This document shows, piece after piece, positions 22,309 to 30,012 of a stretch of DNA of 30,012 bases. The stretch comes from Clostridiales bacterium (lineage in GTDB: Bacteria > Bacillota > Clostridia > Lachnospirales > Lachnospiraceae): assembly GCA_018376135.1 (NCBI GenBank), contig JAHABX010000032.1, positions 1 through 30,012 on the forward strand, written 5' to 3'. Position 1 is the first letter of the stretch, and the number at the start of each line of letters is the position of its first letter. The translations under genes were made by a program, and so were the position numbers. The notes under the pieces are model-generated. The model was given only the letters and a program-made list of their open reading frames with translations. It ran no database searches and was not told the DNA's origin.

Positions 22309-22903
22309 GGTGATCTGTGTGACCAGCCGCCGGCTTGCGGGAGCGGATTTCCCGGAACAGCTTGCCCGTGTGGCGGAGGCGGGAGTGGACGCAGTGATCC
22401 TGCGGGAAAAGGATCTGGATGAGGCGGCGTATGAGGAGCTTGCAAAAGATGCGGCGGCTGTCTGCAGGGCGGCAGATGTGCCGCTGGTGCTTCATACCAG
22501 GAGCAGAGCGGCACAGGCGCTGGGAATTCGCCGGATCCACCTGCCCTGTCCGGTTTTCCTTGCCATGGAAGAGGCAGAAAGACAGCGGTTTGATGTGAAG
22601 GGGGTGTCCGTTCATTCTGTGGAGGAGGCAGTTCTGGCAGCGGAGAAGGGCGCTTCTTATCTGACTGCAGGACATATCTTTGCCACAGATTGTAAGAAAG
22701 GGCTGCCGCCGCGGGGGCTGCCATTTCTGCAGGAGGTATGCAGGGCAGTGCAGATTCCGGTCTACGCCATCGGAGGGATCACGCCGGAAAATGCCAAAGC
22801 CTGTATTCGTGCGGGGGCAGCAGGCATCTGCCTGATGTCTTCGCTGATGAAGGCAGAGGAACCGAAGCGGCTTCTGTCCCGTATCCGGGATTGCATTTTA
22901 TAA
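22289..22903 (+). CDS. tenI: thiazole tautomerase TenI (easily mistaken for ThiE)
   Basis: A 204-residue TIM-barrel protein of the ThiE/TenI family. The block GHIFATDCKKGLPPRG (128-143) with His129 matches Bacillus TenI, where this His aromatises the ThiG product. VSVHSVEEAV and PVYAIGGITPENA also match. The ThiE-specific INDR and HLGQxD pyrophosphate-binding motifs are replaced by LHTRSR and HLPCPV, so condensation with HMP is unlikely. It completes the thiazole branch encoded by this operon. Three nearby ATGs (22289, 22295, 22301) are possible starts and none has a strong ribosome site, consistent with coupling to thiH. Confidence 0.82.
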   Translation: MTMSMCRVICVTSRRLAGADFPEQLARVAEAGVDAVILREKDLDEAAYEELAKDAAAVCRAADVPLVLHTRSRAAQALGIRRIHLPCPVFLAMEEAERQRFDVKGVSVHSVEEAVLAAEKGASYLTAGHIFATDCKKGLPPRGLPFLQEVCRAVQIPVYAIGGITPENAKACIRAGAAGICLMSSLMKAEEPKRLLSRIRDCIL

Positions 22904-22919
22904 AAAACTGGTCTATACT
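22891..22919 (+). promoter_or_regulatory. promoter of the cation transporter gene
   Basis: TTGCAT (22891-22896), 17 bases, TATACT (22914-22919). The -35 overlaps the last codons of tenI, so the transporter gene can be read separately from the thi operon. Confidence 0.6.
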
Positions 22920-22950
22920 GGGACAAAATGCAAAAAACAGAGGTGAGGAT

Positions 22951-24117
22951 ATGACTTCGGTATTCATGAAGCTTTTCTTGAAAAATACAGATACAGGAAC
23001 GCCGGACGGTCGTGCCAGGGTGGGAAATCTGGCGGGGATCGTCGGAATTATCTGCAATGTGATCCTGTTCCTTGGAAAATTTATCGTAGGTGCTGTGTCC
23101 GGCAGTATGGCAATAGCCGCGGATGCGTTTAATAATCTGAGCGATGCGGGAAGCAGTATCGTAAGCCTTCTGGGCTTCTGGCTGGGTTCCCGGGAGGCGG
23201 ATGAGGAGCATCCCTTTGGTCATGCCAGGTATGAATATCTGGCGGGAGTGGCAGTCTGCGTTATGATCATGGCGATCGGGCTGAGTCTGGCAAGAGAAGG
23301 CGTCGGGAAGATCCTGCATCCCGGTGTGCTGGAGTTTGGCTGGATCCCGGCTGCGGTGATGGCAGGTTCTATTCTGGTAAAGCTGTGGCTCAGTGCTTTC
23401 AGTAAAAAACTGGGAAACCTGATCGATTCGGATACTCTGCGGGCAACGGCAGCGGATTCCCGGAATGACTGCATCTCCACAGGAGCGGTACTTTTGTCTG
23501 CCTTCTTGTGTGAGATGACCGGTCTGATGGTCATTGACGGTATTATGGCCCTTGGAGTAGCTTGTTTTATTCTGTACAGCGGCTATGGACTTTTGAAGGA
23601 TGCGCTGGATCCGCTTCTTGGAAGGAGTCCGGATCCGGAGCTGGTGAAGCGGATCGAAGCAAAGGTGCTTTCCTATCCGGGAGTGCTTGGGATGCATGAT
23701 CTGCTGGTGCATGATTATGGTCCCGGAAACCAGTTCGCTTCCCTGCATATTGAATTTGCCGCGGAAGCGGATGTGCTGGAAGCCCATGACCTGATCGACA
23801 ATATTGAGCGCAGCTTCTGGACGGAGGAGCATCTCCAGGTGGTCATCCATTATGATCCTATCGTGACTGCAGACAGTGCCATTGGAGAACTCAGGAATTA
23901 TATCTCAGAGCAGGTGCAGAGCTATGATGAACGTCTGAATATTCACGACCTTCGTGTAGTTCCCGGTTCGACCCATGTGAATGTGATCTTCGACCTTCTG
24001 CTTCCTGCAAAATACGACAGGGATCAGGAGGCGCTTCTGAGCTACATCAAGGAGAGGGTGAAGAATAAAAATAAAGCCTACATCTGTGTGATCAAGGTGG
24101 AGCACAGCTATATATAG
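22951..24117 (+). CDS. cation diffusion facilitator (CDF) family transporter
   Basis: A 388-residue metal-ion/proton antiporter with about six membrane segments and a C-terminal cytoplasmic dimer domain extended to about 170 residues. Metal-site motifs are DAFNNLSD (Asp58, Asp65) in segment 2 and DSRND (Asp169, Asp173) in segment 5. The lack of the HxxxD pattern of zinc-only exporters points to manganese, iron or mixed export. HPFGHARYEYLAG between segments 2 and 3 is a family mark. The ATG at 22951 follows AGGTGAGG. No metal regulator lies next to it. Confidence 0.9.
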   Translation: MTSVFMKLFLKNTDTGTPDGRARVGNLAGIVGIICNVILFLGKFIVGAVSGSMAIAADAFNNLSDAGSSIVSLLGFWLGSREADEEHPFGHARYEYLAGVAVCVMIMAIGLSLAREGVGKILHPGVLEFGWIPAAVMAGSILVKLWLSAFSKKLGNLIDSDTLRATAADSRNDCISTGAVLLSAFLCEMTGLMVIDGIMALGVACFILYSGYGLLKDALDPLLGRSPDPELVKRIEAKVLSYPGVLGMHDLLVHDYGPGNQFASLHIEFAAEADVLEAHDLIDNIERSFWTEEHLQVVIHYDPIVTADSAIGELRNYISEQVQSYDERLNIHDLRVVPGSTHVNVIFDLLLPAKYDRDQEALLSYIKERVKNKNKAYICVIKVEHSYI

Positions 24118-24124
24118 CGTAAAT

Positions 24125-24180
24125 AAGCCGCTTTTGGAAACATGCAACCGCTGGTTGACAGATTTCCAAGGCGGCTTTCT
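24125..24180 (+). terminator. hairpin after the CDF gene
   Basis: AAGCCGC (24125-24131) pairs with GCGGCTT (24171-24177) and TTGGAAA (24134-24140) with TTTCCAA (24163-24169). The T-tract is short, so it is a moderate terminator. Confidence 0.6.
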
Positions 24181-24208
24181 TGCTGTCAACAGGATTTTCT
24201 GCTATGCT
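24180..24208 (+). promoter_or_regulatory. promoter of the XRE-type membrane regulator
   Basis: TTGCTG (24180-24185), 17 bases, TATGCT (24203-24208), right after the terminator stem. Confidence 0.5.
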
Positions 24209-24283
24209 TCAGGTACAAAATACGTATGAAAAATTGCTGCGCAGAAGAGACAGGAAAATAATTTGACAGATGGAGGAGCATGT

Positions 24284-25261
24284 ATGATATTAGCAGAGAA
24301 GATCATGAATCTGAGGAAGAAGAACGGCTGGTCCCAGGAGGAACTGGCGGGAAAGCTGAATGTATCCAGACAGTCCGTGTCCAAGTGGGAGAGCGCCATG
24401 TCCGTGCCGGAGCTGGATAAGATTCTGCTGCTTGCGGACATTTTCGAGGTGAGTACGGACTACTTATTAAAGGATGACCGGATGGAGGAGGAATACATTC
24501 CCGGCAGTCCGGACAAAGAATGCGGACGGAGGGTCTCCATGGAAGAGGCGCAGGAGTTTATCCGTATCCGGACAAAGCTGTCCTGGTGGATGGCGCTGGG
24601 GGTAGCGGCATGTATCCTGTCTCCGGTCTGCCTGATTCTGCTGGGAGATGCGGCTGTGTATGGTATGGTGGATATGACGGAGGGGATGGCAGAGGGGATT
24701 GGTCTGACAGTTCTGATCTCCATGGTGACATGCGCAGTGGCGGATTTCATTTTCTGCGGCTGCAGACTTCAAAGGTATGAATATCTGGAAAAGGAGAACT
24801 TTGAACTGTGCTACGGTGTGGAGGGCATGGTGAAGGAGAGAAAGGAGAAGCAGAGAGGAGCCTTCATTGCACAGATCGTGAGCGGAGTTGTGCTTTGTAT
24901 CGTTGGAGTGATTCCGTTATTTCTGGCGGAGGCGTTTGCAGGCGGCGAGATGGCGGAGACCGCAGCAGTCGGGCTGCTGCTTCTGTTCGTTGCAGCGGGA
25001 GTCTTTCTTCTGGTGAAGAACGGGATGGTGGAAGGCGCTTATGAACAGCTTCTCCAGGAGGGAGATTACACACCGGAGGGCAAGAAGGCAGAACGGCTGA
25101 TCGGGAAGATCGCGGCAGTTTACTGGTGTGTAGTCGCTGCCGTGTATGCAGGCATCAGTCTCTGGACCGGACGTTGGGACCGGACGTGGATCATCTGGGC
25201 GGTGACCGGTATCCTGTTCGGAGCGATTGCAGGATATATTAAAATGAATCAGGAGAAGTAA
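24284..25261 (+). CDS. XRE-family regulator with C-terminal membrane domain
   Basis: A 325-residue protein. Residues 1-65 form a Cro/CI-like helix-turn-helix (KIMNLRKKNGWSQEELAGKL, then VSRQSVSKWES, then STDYLLKDD). Hydrophobic segments follow at about 107-130, 137-165, 200-225, 230-255 and 275-320. The layout matches clostridial membrane-tethered XRE regulators thought to sense envelope state; no ligand is known. The start at 24284 has TGGAGGAG five bases upstream. It stands alone, with its own promoter and a terminator hairpin after it. Confidence 0.85.
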   Translation: MILAEKIMNLRKKNGWSQEELAGKLNVSRQSVSKWESAMSVPELDKILLLADIFEVSTDYLLKDDRMEEEYIPGSPDKECGRRVSMEEAQEFIRIRTKLSWWMALGVAACILSPVCLILLGDAAVYGMVDMTEGMAEGIGLTVLISMVTCAVADFIFCGCRLQRYEYLEKENFELCYGVEGMVKERKEKQRGAFIAQIVSGVVLCIVGVIPLFLAEAFAGGEMAETAAVGLLLLFVAAGVFLLVKNGMVEGAYEQLLQEGDYTPEGKKAERLIGKIAAVYWCVVAAVYAGISLWTGRWDRTWIIWAVTGILFGAIAGYIKMNQEK

Positions 25262-25286
25262 ATACTGGGAAATTATTTATGATTTT

Positions 25287-25344
25287 GGACAGCACGAAAG
25301 GACAGCACGAAAAGTTTTTTATGCGTTATCTGTCTTTTCGTGCT
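25287..25344 (+). terminator. terminator with a duplicated 13-bp upstream unit
   Basis: GGACAGCACGAAA is present twice in tandem (25287-25299 and 25300-25312). The second copy provides the left arm AGCACGAAAAG (25304-25314) pairing with CTTTTCGTGCT (25334-25344). The first copy could compete for the same right arm. Confidence 0.55.
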
Positions 25345-25568
25345 TTGTGTGATATTTTCCTCAAAACTCGGAACTTCATATATTCTCTACACAAAAGACC
25401 TTATGGTAAAAGACAACATCGTTCATCTTCCGGTTTACATGGCGATGTTCCTGTGATGTTCTTTGATTGCATATTAATAAAATGATTAACAAATCCTTGC
25501 ACCTTCTCTTTTCCTGTGGTATGATTTCCATATAAACCAAATGATTAATGAAAAGGTGGGTGGGAGTC
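25345..25568 (+). promoter_or_regulatory. control region of the blaI/M56 operon
   Basis: TTGCAC (25497-25502), 17 bases, TATGAT (25520-25525) is a good promoter. AAATGATTAA occurs at 25480-25489 and 25539-25548, flanking it, and is a candidate operator for the BlaI-type repressor. A 7-bp inverted repeat AACATCG/CGATGTT (25415-25449) lies further up. No gene is seen. Confidence 0.6.
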
Positions 25569-25943
25569 ATGAAATACAATACAGGATTATCGGAAAACGA
25601 GTGGTATATTATGCAGGTGCTGTGGGAGCATTCTCCTGCAACGCTTCGGGAGATCTGCGATGCGCTGGCAGAGGTAAAGGGCTGGACGAAGCATGCCGTA
25701 TCTTCTTTTCTGAAGCGGATGCTGGAGAAGGGGGCAGTCTCGGTGGATGAAAGCGGCAAGGTCCGTGCATATTCCGCAGTCTGGAGTCAGGAGGAGACGA
25801 TCCTTACGGAGACCCAGTCCATACTGGACCGGGTATACAGAGGCGACCTGCTTTTGATGGTCAGCAATGCAGTGAAGGAGCAGAAGTTGTCGGAGCAGGA
25901 GATTCAGGAGCTGAAGCAGCTTCTGGACTCCATAGGCGAGTAG
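25569..25943 (+). CDS. BlaI/MecI-family transcriptional repressor
   Basis: A 124-residue winged-helix repressor. LSENEWYIMQVLWEHSPATL opens the domain, TKHAVSSFLKRMLEKGAV is the recognition region, and the C-terminal helices serve dimer formation. These repressors are inactivated by proteolysis triggered by a partner M56 membrane protease, which is encoded next. The ATG at 25569 is preferred over 25548 because GGTGGG and GGGAG lie between them and the domain begins there. Confidence 0.92.
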   Translation: MKYNTGLSENEWYIMQVLWEHSPATLREICDALAEVKGWTKHAVSSFLKRMLEKGAVSVDESGKVRAYSAVWSQEETILTETQSILDRVYRGDLLLMVSNAVKEQKLSEQEIQELKQLLDSIGE

Positions 25944-25956
25944 CCGGGAGGGGCAT

Positions 25957-28287
25957 ATGAGAATTTTATATTTTGCTGTTTGTTCCAGCGCTCTGATCGG
26001 ACTGGTGCTGCTGATCCGGACATGGCTGAGAGGGTATCTGTCTCCGGGAGTACGGTATGCCCTGTGGCTGATTCCCATGGTGCATTTGCTGATTCCCATT
26101 GGAGTGGTGGAGCTTCCGGTATTTGGCACCGGAGCAGAGCTTTTGTCCGCACCCTATCGGCTGCTGTCTGAGACGGTGGAGGGACTGACCGGACAGGGAA
26201 GAGACAGCCGCGTGGAGGGTATGTATTCGGATCAGGCAGTCTTGCAGGAGGCATCTGGGGCAGAAGCAGTGCCGTCCGGCACAGAGCCGGGAAGCGGAGA
26301 AATACCGTCCGGTACAGAGTTGGGGTATGCGCAGGATACGATCCTGCAGGATGTGAATTCCACAGGAGAAGCCAAAGGCGGATCCGGGGAAGAGATCCTG
26401 TATCTGGTCTGGCTGACGGGCAGTGTGCTGCTGGGCGTCTATGCGCTTTGGTCCAATTACAGACTGCGACGGGCAGTGCTTTCTATGGAAGCGGAGGAAG
26501 GGGAATGCGCGCTGGTGATTCGGATCAGCGACCGTGTGGAATCTCCCTGTCTGTTCGGTCTCTTTGAACCCTGTATACTGATGAGCCGACGGGTGCGGGA
26601 GGATAAGGAGCTGTATCCGTATGTACTGCGGCACGAGCTTGCACACTATGCCCAGTACGACCATGTGTGGACCTTTGCCCGTGCTCTTCTGTGCATCCTG
26701 TACTGGTGGCGTCCTCTGGTCTGGCTGGGCGCGGTCTGTGCCAGAGAGGACGGGGAGCTTGCCTGTGATGCCAGAGTCATCCGCGACTGTACCGCTCAGG
26801 AGAAGAAGAATTACGGCATGTCTCTTCTGCGGCTTTTGACAGAGACGAAGACGCATCAGAGTCTCATGCGCGGAGCCACTGCCATGAGAGGCGGAGGAAA
26901 AGGTCTGCGCCGGCGTATGGAGGGGATCCGGGAAAGTGCGGTGACCAGAAGGCGGGTTATGCTTCCGGTCTGTGTGCTTCTGGCTGCGGCACTGTTGTTT
27001 GGCTGTCAGATGCCGGCTGCTGAAAGCTATATCCGGGTCGGATGGAATCCGGAAACCCCGGAGCCTGGTATTGTCTATGAGACTGCTTTTCAGGAGGAGC
27101 TGAACAGCAAGCTTTATTACTATGAGGTCTATCATTACGGAGAGCTGATGGAGAGGCAGATCATCGGCTATGGCAGTCTGGATGGGGACCGCAGATCCGA
27201 AAATGAACTGTATCTGGAGATGAGGAAAACTGACGGGCAGGAGGATGGAGTCCTGGATCTGAAATTTGTCTGGAACGGAACCAGGGTGGAGGGAGAGATC
27301 CGGCTGACCGGCTGTCCGGCACAGAGTATGGCAGGCGAAGTGCTGATGAACGAAGACGGTAAGAAAGTGAAGGTGCAGGATGGAGATGATTTTGCCCTGG
27401 CAGCCGTCTATCCCATTGAACCGGGTACGACGGGAAAGATTCATGACATTGATGTGGCGGAGCGGACTGAGGAGGAGAAAAGGCAGATCCTTGCCGATGA
27501 TTATCTGGCAGTCTTTATCCGCATGACGGTCTCCGGTCTGCCGGAGGAGGAGCTTTATGATCTCTATGCACAGAAGCGCTATCCGGCAGAGCGTACAGAT
27601 GGAGAAGAGACGGGGAGTACGCCGGAGGAGCTGATACAAAAATGGGCGCAGGCAATGGCGGACCGCGACGGGAAAGCGATCCTGTCCATGGTCTCGGAGG
27701 AGGTCAGAGGACAGCTGGAGGAAAGCATGCTTCTGAGTGAGGAAGGGGATCAGGTGACCTTTGGCTGGTCCAGTCCATGGATCCTGCCAGGAGAAGAGGG
27801 GTATCGGATCCTGGAGGCAGATGAACAGGGGGCAGAGCTTTTGTATTATGCATGGGATTCCACGCCCCATCTGTATGTGTGGAGAGAACGTCTTGGATTT
27901 ACCCTGCAGGACGGAGAGTATCAGGTGGTCTCCGAGGGACTGGAGCAGCTGGATCGCATTGTCACCGCAGAGGAATTTAAGCGGGCTTATCCGGACGGTA
28001 TCGCAGGAACGGGGATGGACTACCTGACCAACGGGATGGGGGAAGCCCTGAACCAGAATGCAGTGGAACGCCGGGAGGAGAATGCCTATGGAGATCTGTT
28101 TAAAGCAGAGACGGCAGCCTGCAGTCTTCTCAATATTGCATATAAGGATGATGCCGATATCCGCCTGTCCAGTGAGGATACAGCGGGGGAGACCATGGTG
28201 CATGTGGAGTTCGGAAGGGACGGCAGCTTCGCAGATGTGCGGATGATCCGGCCCTATGGAGAAGACGGCATATGGATCCCCCAGTGA
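25957..28287 (+). CDS. BlaR1/MecR1-like M56 metalloprotease-sensor with non-PBP extracellular domain
   Basis: A 776-residue membrane protein. Membrane segments lie near 3-22, 34-52, 147-165 and 334-350. The zinc protease core on the cytoplasmic side has HELAH (226-230) and the downstream Glu of ELACD (267-271). A loop at 85-145 contains a short repeat of PSGTE. The roughly 420-residue outer domain after the last segment lacks the SxxK/SxN/KTG motifs of the penicillin-binding sensor of BlaR1, so beta-lactam sensing is not supported. Its second half (about 545-690) resembles NTF2-like folds; this is uncertain. It should cleave or trigger loss of the BlaI partner, 13 bases upstream. Very good GGGAGGGG ribosome site. 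Confidence 0.88.
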   Translation: MRILYFAVCSSALIGLVLLIRTWLRGYLSPGVRYALWLIPMVHLLIPIGVVELPVFGTGAELLSAPYRLLSETVEGLTGQGRDSRVEGMYSDQAVLQEASGAEAVPSGTEPGSGEIPSGTELGYAQDTILQDVNSTGEAKGGSGEEILYLVWLTGSVLLGVYALWSNYRLRRAVLSMEAEEGECALVIRISDRVESPCLFGLFEPCILMSRRVREDKELYPYVLRHELAHYAQYDHVWTFARALLCILYWWRPLVWLGAVCAREDGELACDARVIRDCTAQEKKNYGMSLLRLLTETKTHQSLMRGATAMRGGGKGLRRRMEGIRESAVTRRRVMLPVCVLLAAALLFGCQMPAAESYIRVGWNPETPEPGIVYETAFQEELNSKLYYYEVYHYGELMERQIIGYGSLDGDRRSENELYLEMRKTDGQEDGVLDLKFVWNGTRVEGEIRLTGCPAQSMAGEVLMNEDGKKVKVQDGDDFALAAVYPIEPGTTGKIHDIDVAERTEEEKRQILADDYLAVFIRMTVSGLPEEELYDLYAQKRYPAERTDGEETGSTPEELIQKWAQAMADRDGKAILSMVSEEVRGQLEESMLLSEEGDQVTFGWSSPWILPGEEGYRILEADEQGAELLYYAWDSTPHLYVWRERLGFTLQDGEYQVVSEGLEQLDRIVTAEEFKRAYPDGIAGTGMDYLTNGMGEALNQNAVERREENAYGDLFKAETAACSLLNIAYKDDADIRLSSEDTAGETMVHVEFGRDGSFADVRMIRPYGEDGIWIPQ

Positions 28288-28312
28288 TCCTGTACAGAAT
28301 ATAGAAAAAATG

Positions 28313-28351
28313 ACAATCGAAGGAAATCGACATCCTTCGGTTGTTTTTTTT
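28313..28351 (+). terminator. strong terminator after the M56 gene
   Basis: ACAATCGAAGGA (28313-28324) pairs with TCCTTCGGTTGT (28333-28344) with one G-U pair, followed by eight T. Confidence 0.88.
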
Positions 28352-28368
28352 CGGGGAATCTGTATACT
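28341..28368 (+). promoter_or_regulatory. promoter of the L,D-transpeptidase gene, overlapping the terminator
   Basis: TTGTTT (28341-28346), 16 bases, TATACT (28363-28368). The -35 is built from the right arm and T-tract of the terminator just upstream. Confidence 0.5.
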
Positions 28369-28405
28369 TAGGGATACAGACAAAATTGGAAAGGACATCA
28401 GGCAA

Positions 28406-29815
28406 ATGAAAAGACATAAATTACCAATTATATGCGGGATACTGGTTCTCCTGGCAGGCGCGGTCTATGCAGGGGGAATGTTTTATTATCAGAGTCATTT
28501 TCTGAAGGGGACGGTGATCGACCGGATCGATGTATCCGGAATGACAATAGAAGATATGGAGAAGCGGACAGGCGAGTATCTGCTGCGGATCGTGGAGCGG
28601 CAGGCGGATGGTTCCACACTGGAGGAGGATGTACAGGGAAAAGATATCGCACTTTCCTATACGTCCCTGGAGCCCTTTGAGGAGATCCTGAGAGGACAGA
28701 ACCGGTGGCTGTGGTTCCTTCCCGCTCAGTCAGAGCATGAGACAGAAGGGATCATTACATATGATAAGGAAGCTCTGGAGCAGAAGCTGGACGGACTCAG
28801 AGGCTTCCGGGAGGATTTTGCCACGGCACCTGCGGATGCATATATCTCCGATTATACACCGGAGAACGGATTTGTCATTGTACCGGAGACTCCGGGGAAT
28901 CTCCTGAACAGAGAGCGGACGCTGGAGGCGGTGAGCGCTGCGGTAGAGGAGCTGGAGGAGCAGGTGAATCTGGAGGCGGCAGGCTGCTACGAGGAACCGG
29001 TCGTGCGTTCGGATGATGCACAGCTTTTGCAGACGCTGGAGACGCTGAAGAAATACGGGGATATTCAGATCGCCTATCTGTTTGGCGACAACCGGGAGGT
29101 GCTGGACGGACAGGAGATCAGCCAGTGGCTCCAGGTGGACGGTTTCTCTGTGGAGCTTGATCTTCAGCAGGTGGAAAATTATGTGGCAACGCTTCGAAAG
29201 CGTTATGACAGTATCTTCCGTCCCCGTACCTTCCTCACCAGCTATGGCGAGGAGATCACCATTGATGAGGGCGATTACGGATGGTGGATGAATTACGGAC
29301 AGGAAGCAAAGGAGCTGGCGGCGATGATCGAGCGGGGAGAGAGCGGGGAGCGGACCCCGGTCTATTATCAGACTGCAGCCGCTTATGGACAGCCGGATTA
29401 TGGCAATACCTATGTGGAGATCAATTTGACCGCGCAGCATCTGTTCTTTTATAAGGAAGGAGAGCTGATCCTGGAGTCGGATTTTGTGTCCGGCAATTCC
29501 TCAAGAGGCTATGACACGCCTGCAGGAGTCTATGGAATCACCTATAAGCAGAGAAATGCCACGCTGGTGGGCGAGACCTATGAGACACCGGTCTCCTACT
29601 GGATGCCCTTTAATAAAAATATCGGCATGCATGACGCGACCTGGAGGAGCTCCTTTGGCGGAGATCTGTATAAGACAAACGGTTCTCACGGATGTATCAA
29701 CCTGCCTTTTTCTGTGGCCCAGGAACTCTATGGAGAAGTAGAGAAGGGCACTCCGGTCATCTGCTATTATCTTCCGGGAACGGAGCAGACATCCGAAAAG
29801 GAGCTGACAAAATGA
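28406..29815 (+). CDS. L,D-transpeptidase (YkuD) with peptidoglycan-binding domain
   Basis: A 469-residue membrane-anchored cell-wall enzyme that forms 3-3 peptidoglycan cross-links. An N-terminal membrane segment lies at about 7-27, a long extracellular region with the PG_binding_4-like part follows at about 230-310, and the C-terminal YkuD domain has HDATW and the catalytic motif NGSHGCINLP with His428 and Cys430. The ATG at 28406 has AAAGGA upstream and gives a proper anchor; the frame is open further up through the terminator, which is not coding. L,D-transpeptidases are largely insensitive to most beta-lactams, so its place after a BlaI/M56 pair is suggestive. Confidence 0.92.
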   Translation: MKRHKLPIICGILVLLAGAVYAGGMFYYQSHFLKGTVIDRIDVSGMTIEDMEKRTGEYLLRIVERQADGSTLEEDVQGKDIALSYTSLEPFEEILRGQNRWLWFLPAQSEHETEGIITYDKEALEQKLDGLRGFREDFATAPADAYISDYTPENGFVIVPETPGNLLNRERTLEAVSAAVEELEEQVNLEAAGCYEEPVVRSDDAQLLQTLETLKKYGDIQIAYLFGDNREVLDGQEISQWLQVDGFSVELDLQQVENYVATLRKRYDSIFRPRTFLTSYGEEITIDEGDYGWWMNYGQEAKELAAMIERGESGERTPVYYQTAAAYGQPDYGNTYVEINLTAQHLFFYKEGELILESDFVSGNSSRGYDTPAGVYGITYKQRNATLVGETYETPVSYWMPFNKNIGMHDATWRSSFGGDLYKTNGSHGCINLPFSVAQELYGEVEKGTPVICYYLPGTEQTSEKELTK

Positions 29816-29906
29816 GACAAAAGTCTTGATTTTGTATGAAACAGCAGGAATGCAGAAGAAAAATGTAGGAATGAAACAAGAATTATGTTAATATTATAAG
29901 ATACCA

Positions 29907-29964
29907 GGGTCAAAAGGTTAAATGCCGTTGTGCCTGCACAAGACGGCATTTAACCTTGGGACCC
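29907..29964. repeat. long nested palindrome without T-tract
   Basis: Arms 29914-29928 and 29943-29957 are perfectly complementary over 15 bp. An inner TGTGC/GCACA stem (29929-29940) and an outer GGGTC/GACCC pair (29907-29911, 29960-29964) extend it. No T-run follows, so it looks more like a dispersed palindromic repeat or a small mobile element end than a simple terminator of the transpeptidase gene. Confidence 0.6.
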
Positions 29965-29985
29965 GCCCAAACATGAGGAAGCAGT

Positions 29986-30002
29986 GATTTACATTGTAAA
30001 TC
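29986..30002. repeat. GATTTACA inverted repeat at the window end
   Basis: GATTTACA (29986-29993) and TGTAAATC (29995-30002) form a perfect 8-bp inverted repeat around a single T. It is a candidate operator of the gene beyond the window, or the end of the preceding repeat. Confidence 0.45.
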
Positions 30003-30012
30003 AACGAATTCC

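Noticed and set aside
22762..23850. Minus-strand open frame of 362 codons opposite the CDF gene
   Set aside because: An antisense shadow of a well-supported transporter with no recognisable motif.
25287..25312. Tandem 13-bp repeat as a CRISPR-like unit
   Set aside because: Only two copies with no spacer; it is part of a terminator duplication.
25957..28287. A true BlaR1 beta-lactam sensor
   Set aside because: No SxxK, SxN or KTG motif is found in the extracellular part.
25966..28398. Very long minus-strand open frame (810 codons) opposite the M56 protease gene
   Set aside because: It mirrors a clear gene, is rich in Cys/His/Arg from antisense codons, has no domain and no ribosome site.
28256..28405. 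Upstream extension of the L,D-transpeptidase frame
   Set aside because: It runs through the terminator and promoter and overlaps the M56 gene; the membrane anchor begins at 28406.

Overview
The window looks like chromosome of a spore-forming, low-to-mid GC Firmicute, most likely a Lachnospiraceae-type gut clostridium. The reasons are an alpha/beta-type spore protein next to a Csp-like subtilase, strong AGGAGG-type ribosome sites, TTGACA/TATAAT promoters, intrinsic terminators, and the overall style of the encoded proteins. This assignment is inferred from protein character and is not a database match.

Layout. Bases 1-1630 are an AT-rich accessory scar: an orphan EndoU-type toxin C-terminus with a probable immunity gene, a very strong terminator, and an undefined stretch with three small hairpins. 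From 1634 to 7895 lie a DeoR-type regulator and a phosphonate locus (phnX, an iron-dependent alcohol dehydrogenase, phnD, phnC, phnE, phnE). It should import a C2 phosphonate and cleave phosphonoacetaldehyde to acetaldehyde and phosphate. From 7984 to 9905 are a small acid-soluble spore protein and a Csp-like protease, followed by a 48-codon stump of an AAA ATPase gene.

From 10314 to 17447 is the most interesting block: a divergent LysR regulator and an operon with two YdiB-like quinate/shikimate dehydrogenases, an MFS carrier, a deleted shikimate kinase pseudogene, a xylose-isomerase-like TIM-barrel protein (candidate 3-dehydroshikimate dehydratase) and a BaiCD/FadH-like flavin/Fe-S ene-reductase. 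Together they look like an anaerobic route for taking up quinate or shikimate and using it as carbon source or electron acceptor. Bases 17469-19063 hold two minus-strand genes, an HTH protein and an aldose-1-epimerase-like protein.

From 19253 to 22903 is a thiazole-branch thiamine operon (thiS, thiF, thiG, thiH, tenI). Its short leader holds a terminator hairpin but no recognisable TPP riboswitch. After it come a cation diffusion facilitator, a membrane-bound XRE-type regulator, a BlaI/M56 regulatory pair whose sensor domain is not a penicillin-binding domain, and an L,D-transpeptidase. The window ends in an unusual set of nested palindromes without a T-tract.

The strongest candidates for undescribed biology are the quinate/shikimate reductive locus, the phosphonate operon that carries an alcohol dehydrogenase where a 2-AEP transaminase would be expected, the non-riboswitch thi leader, and the BlaI/M56 pair with an unknown sensor.
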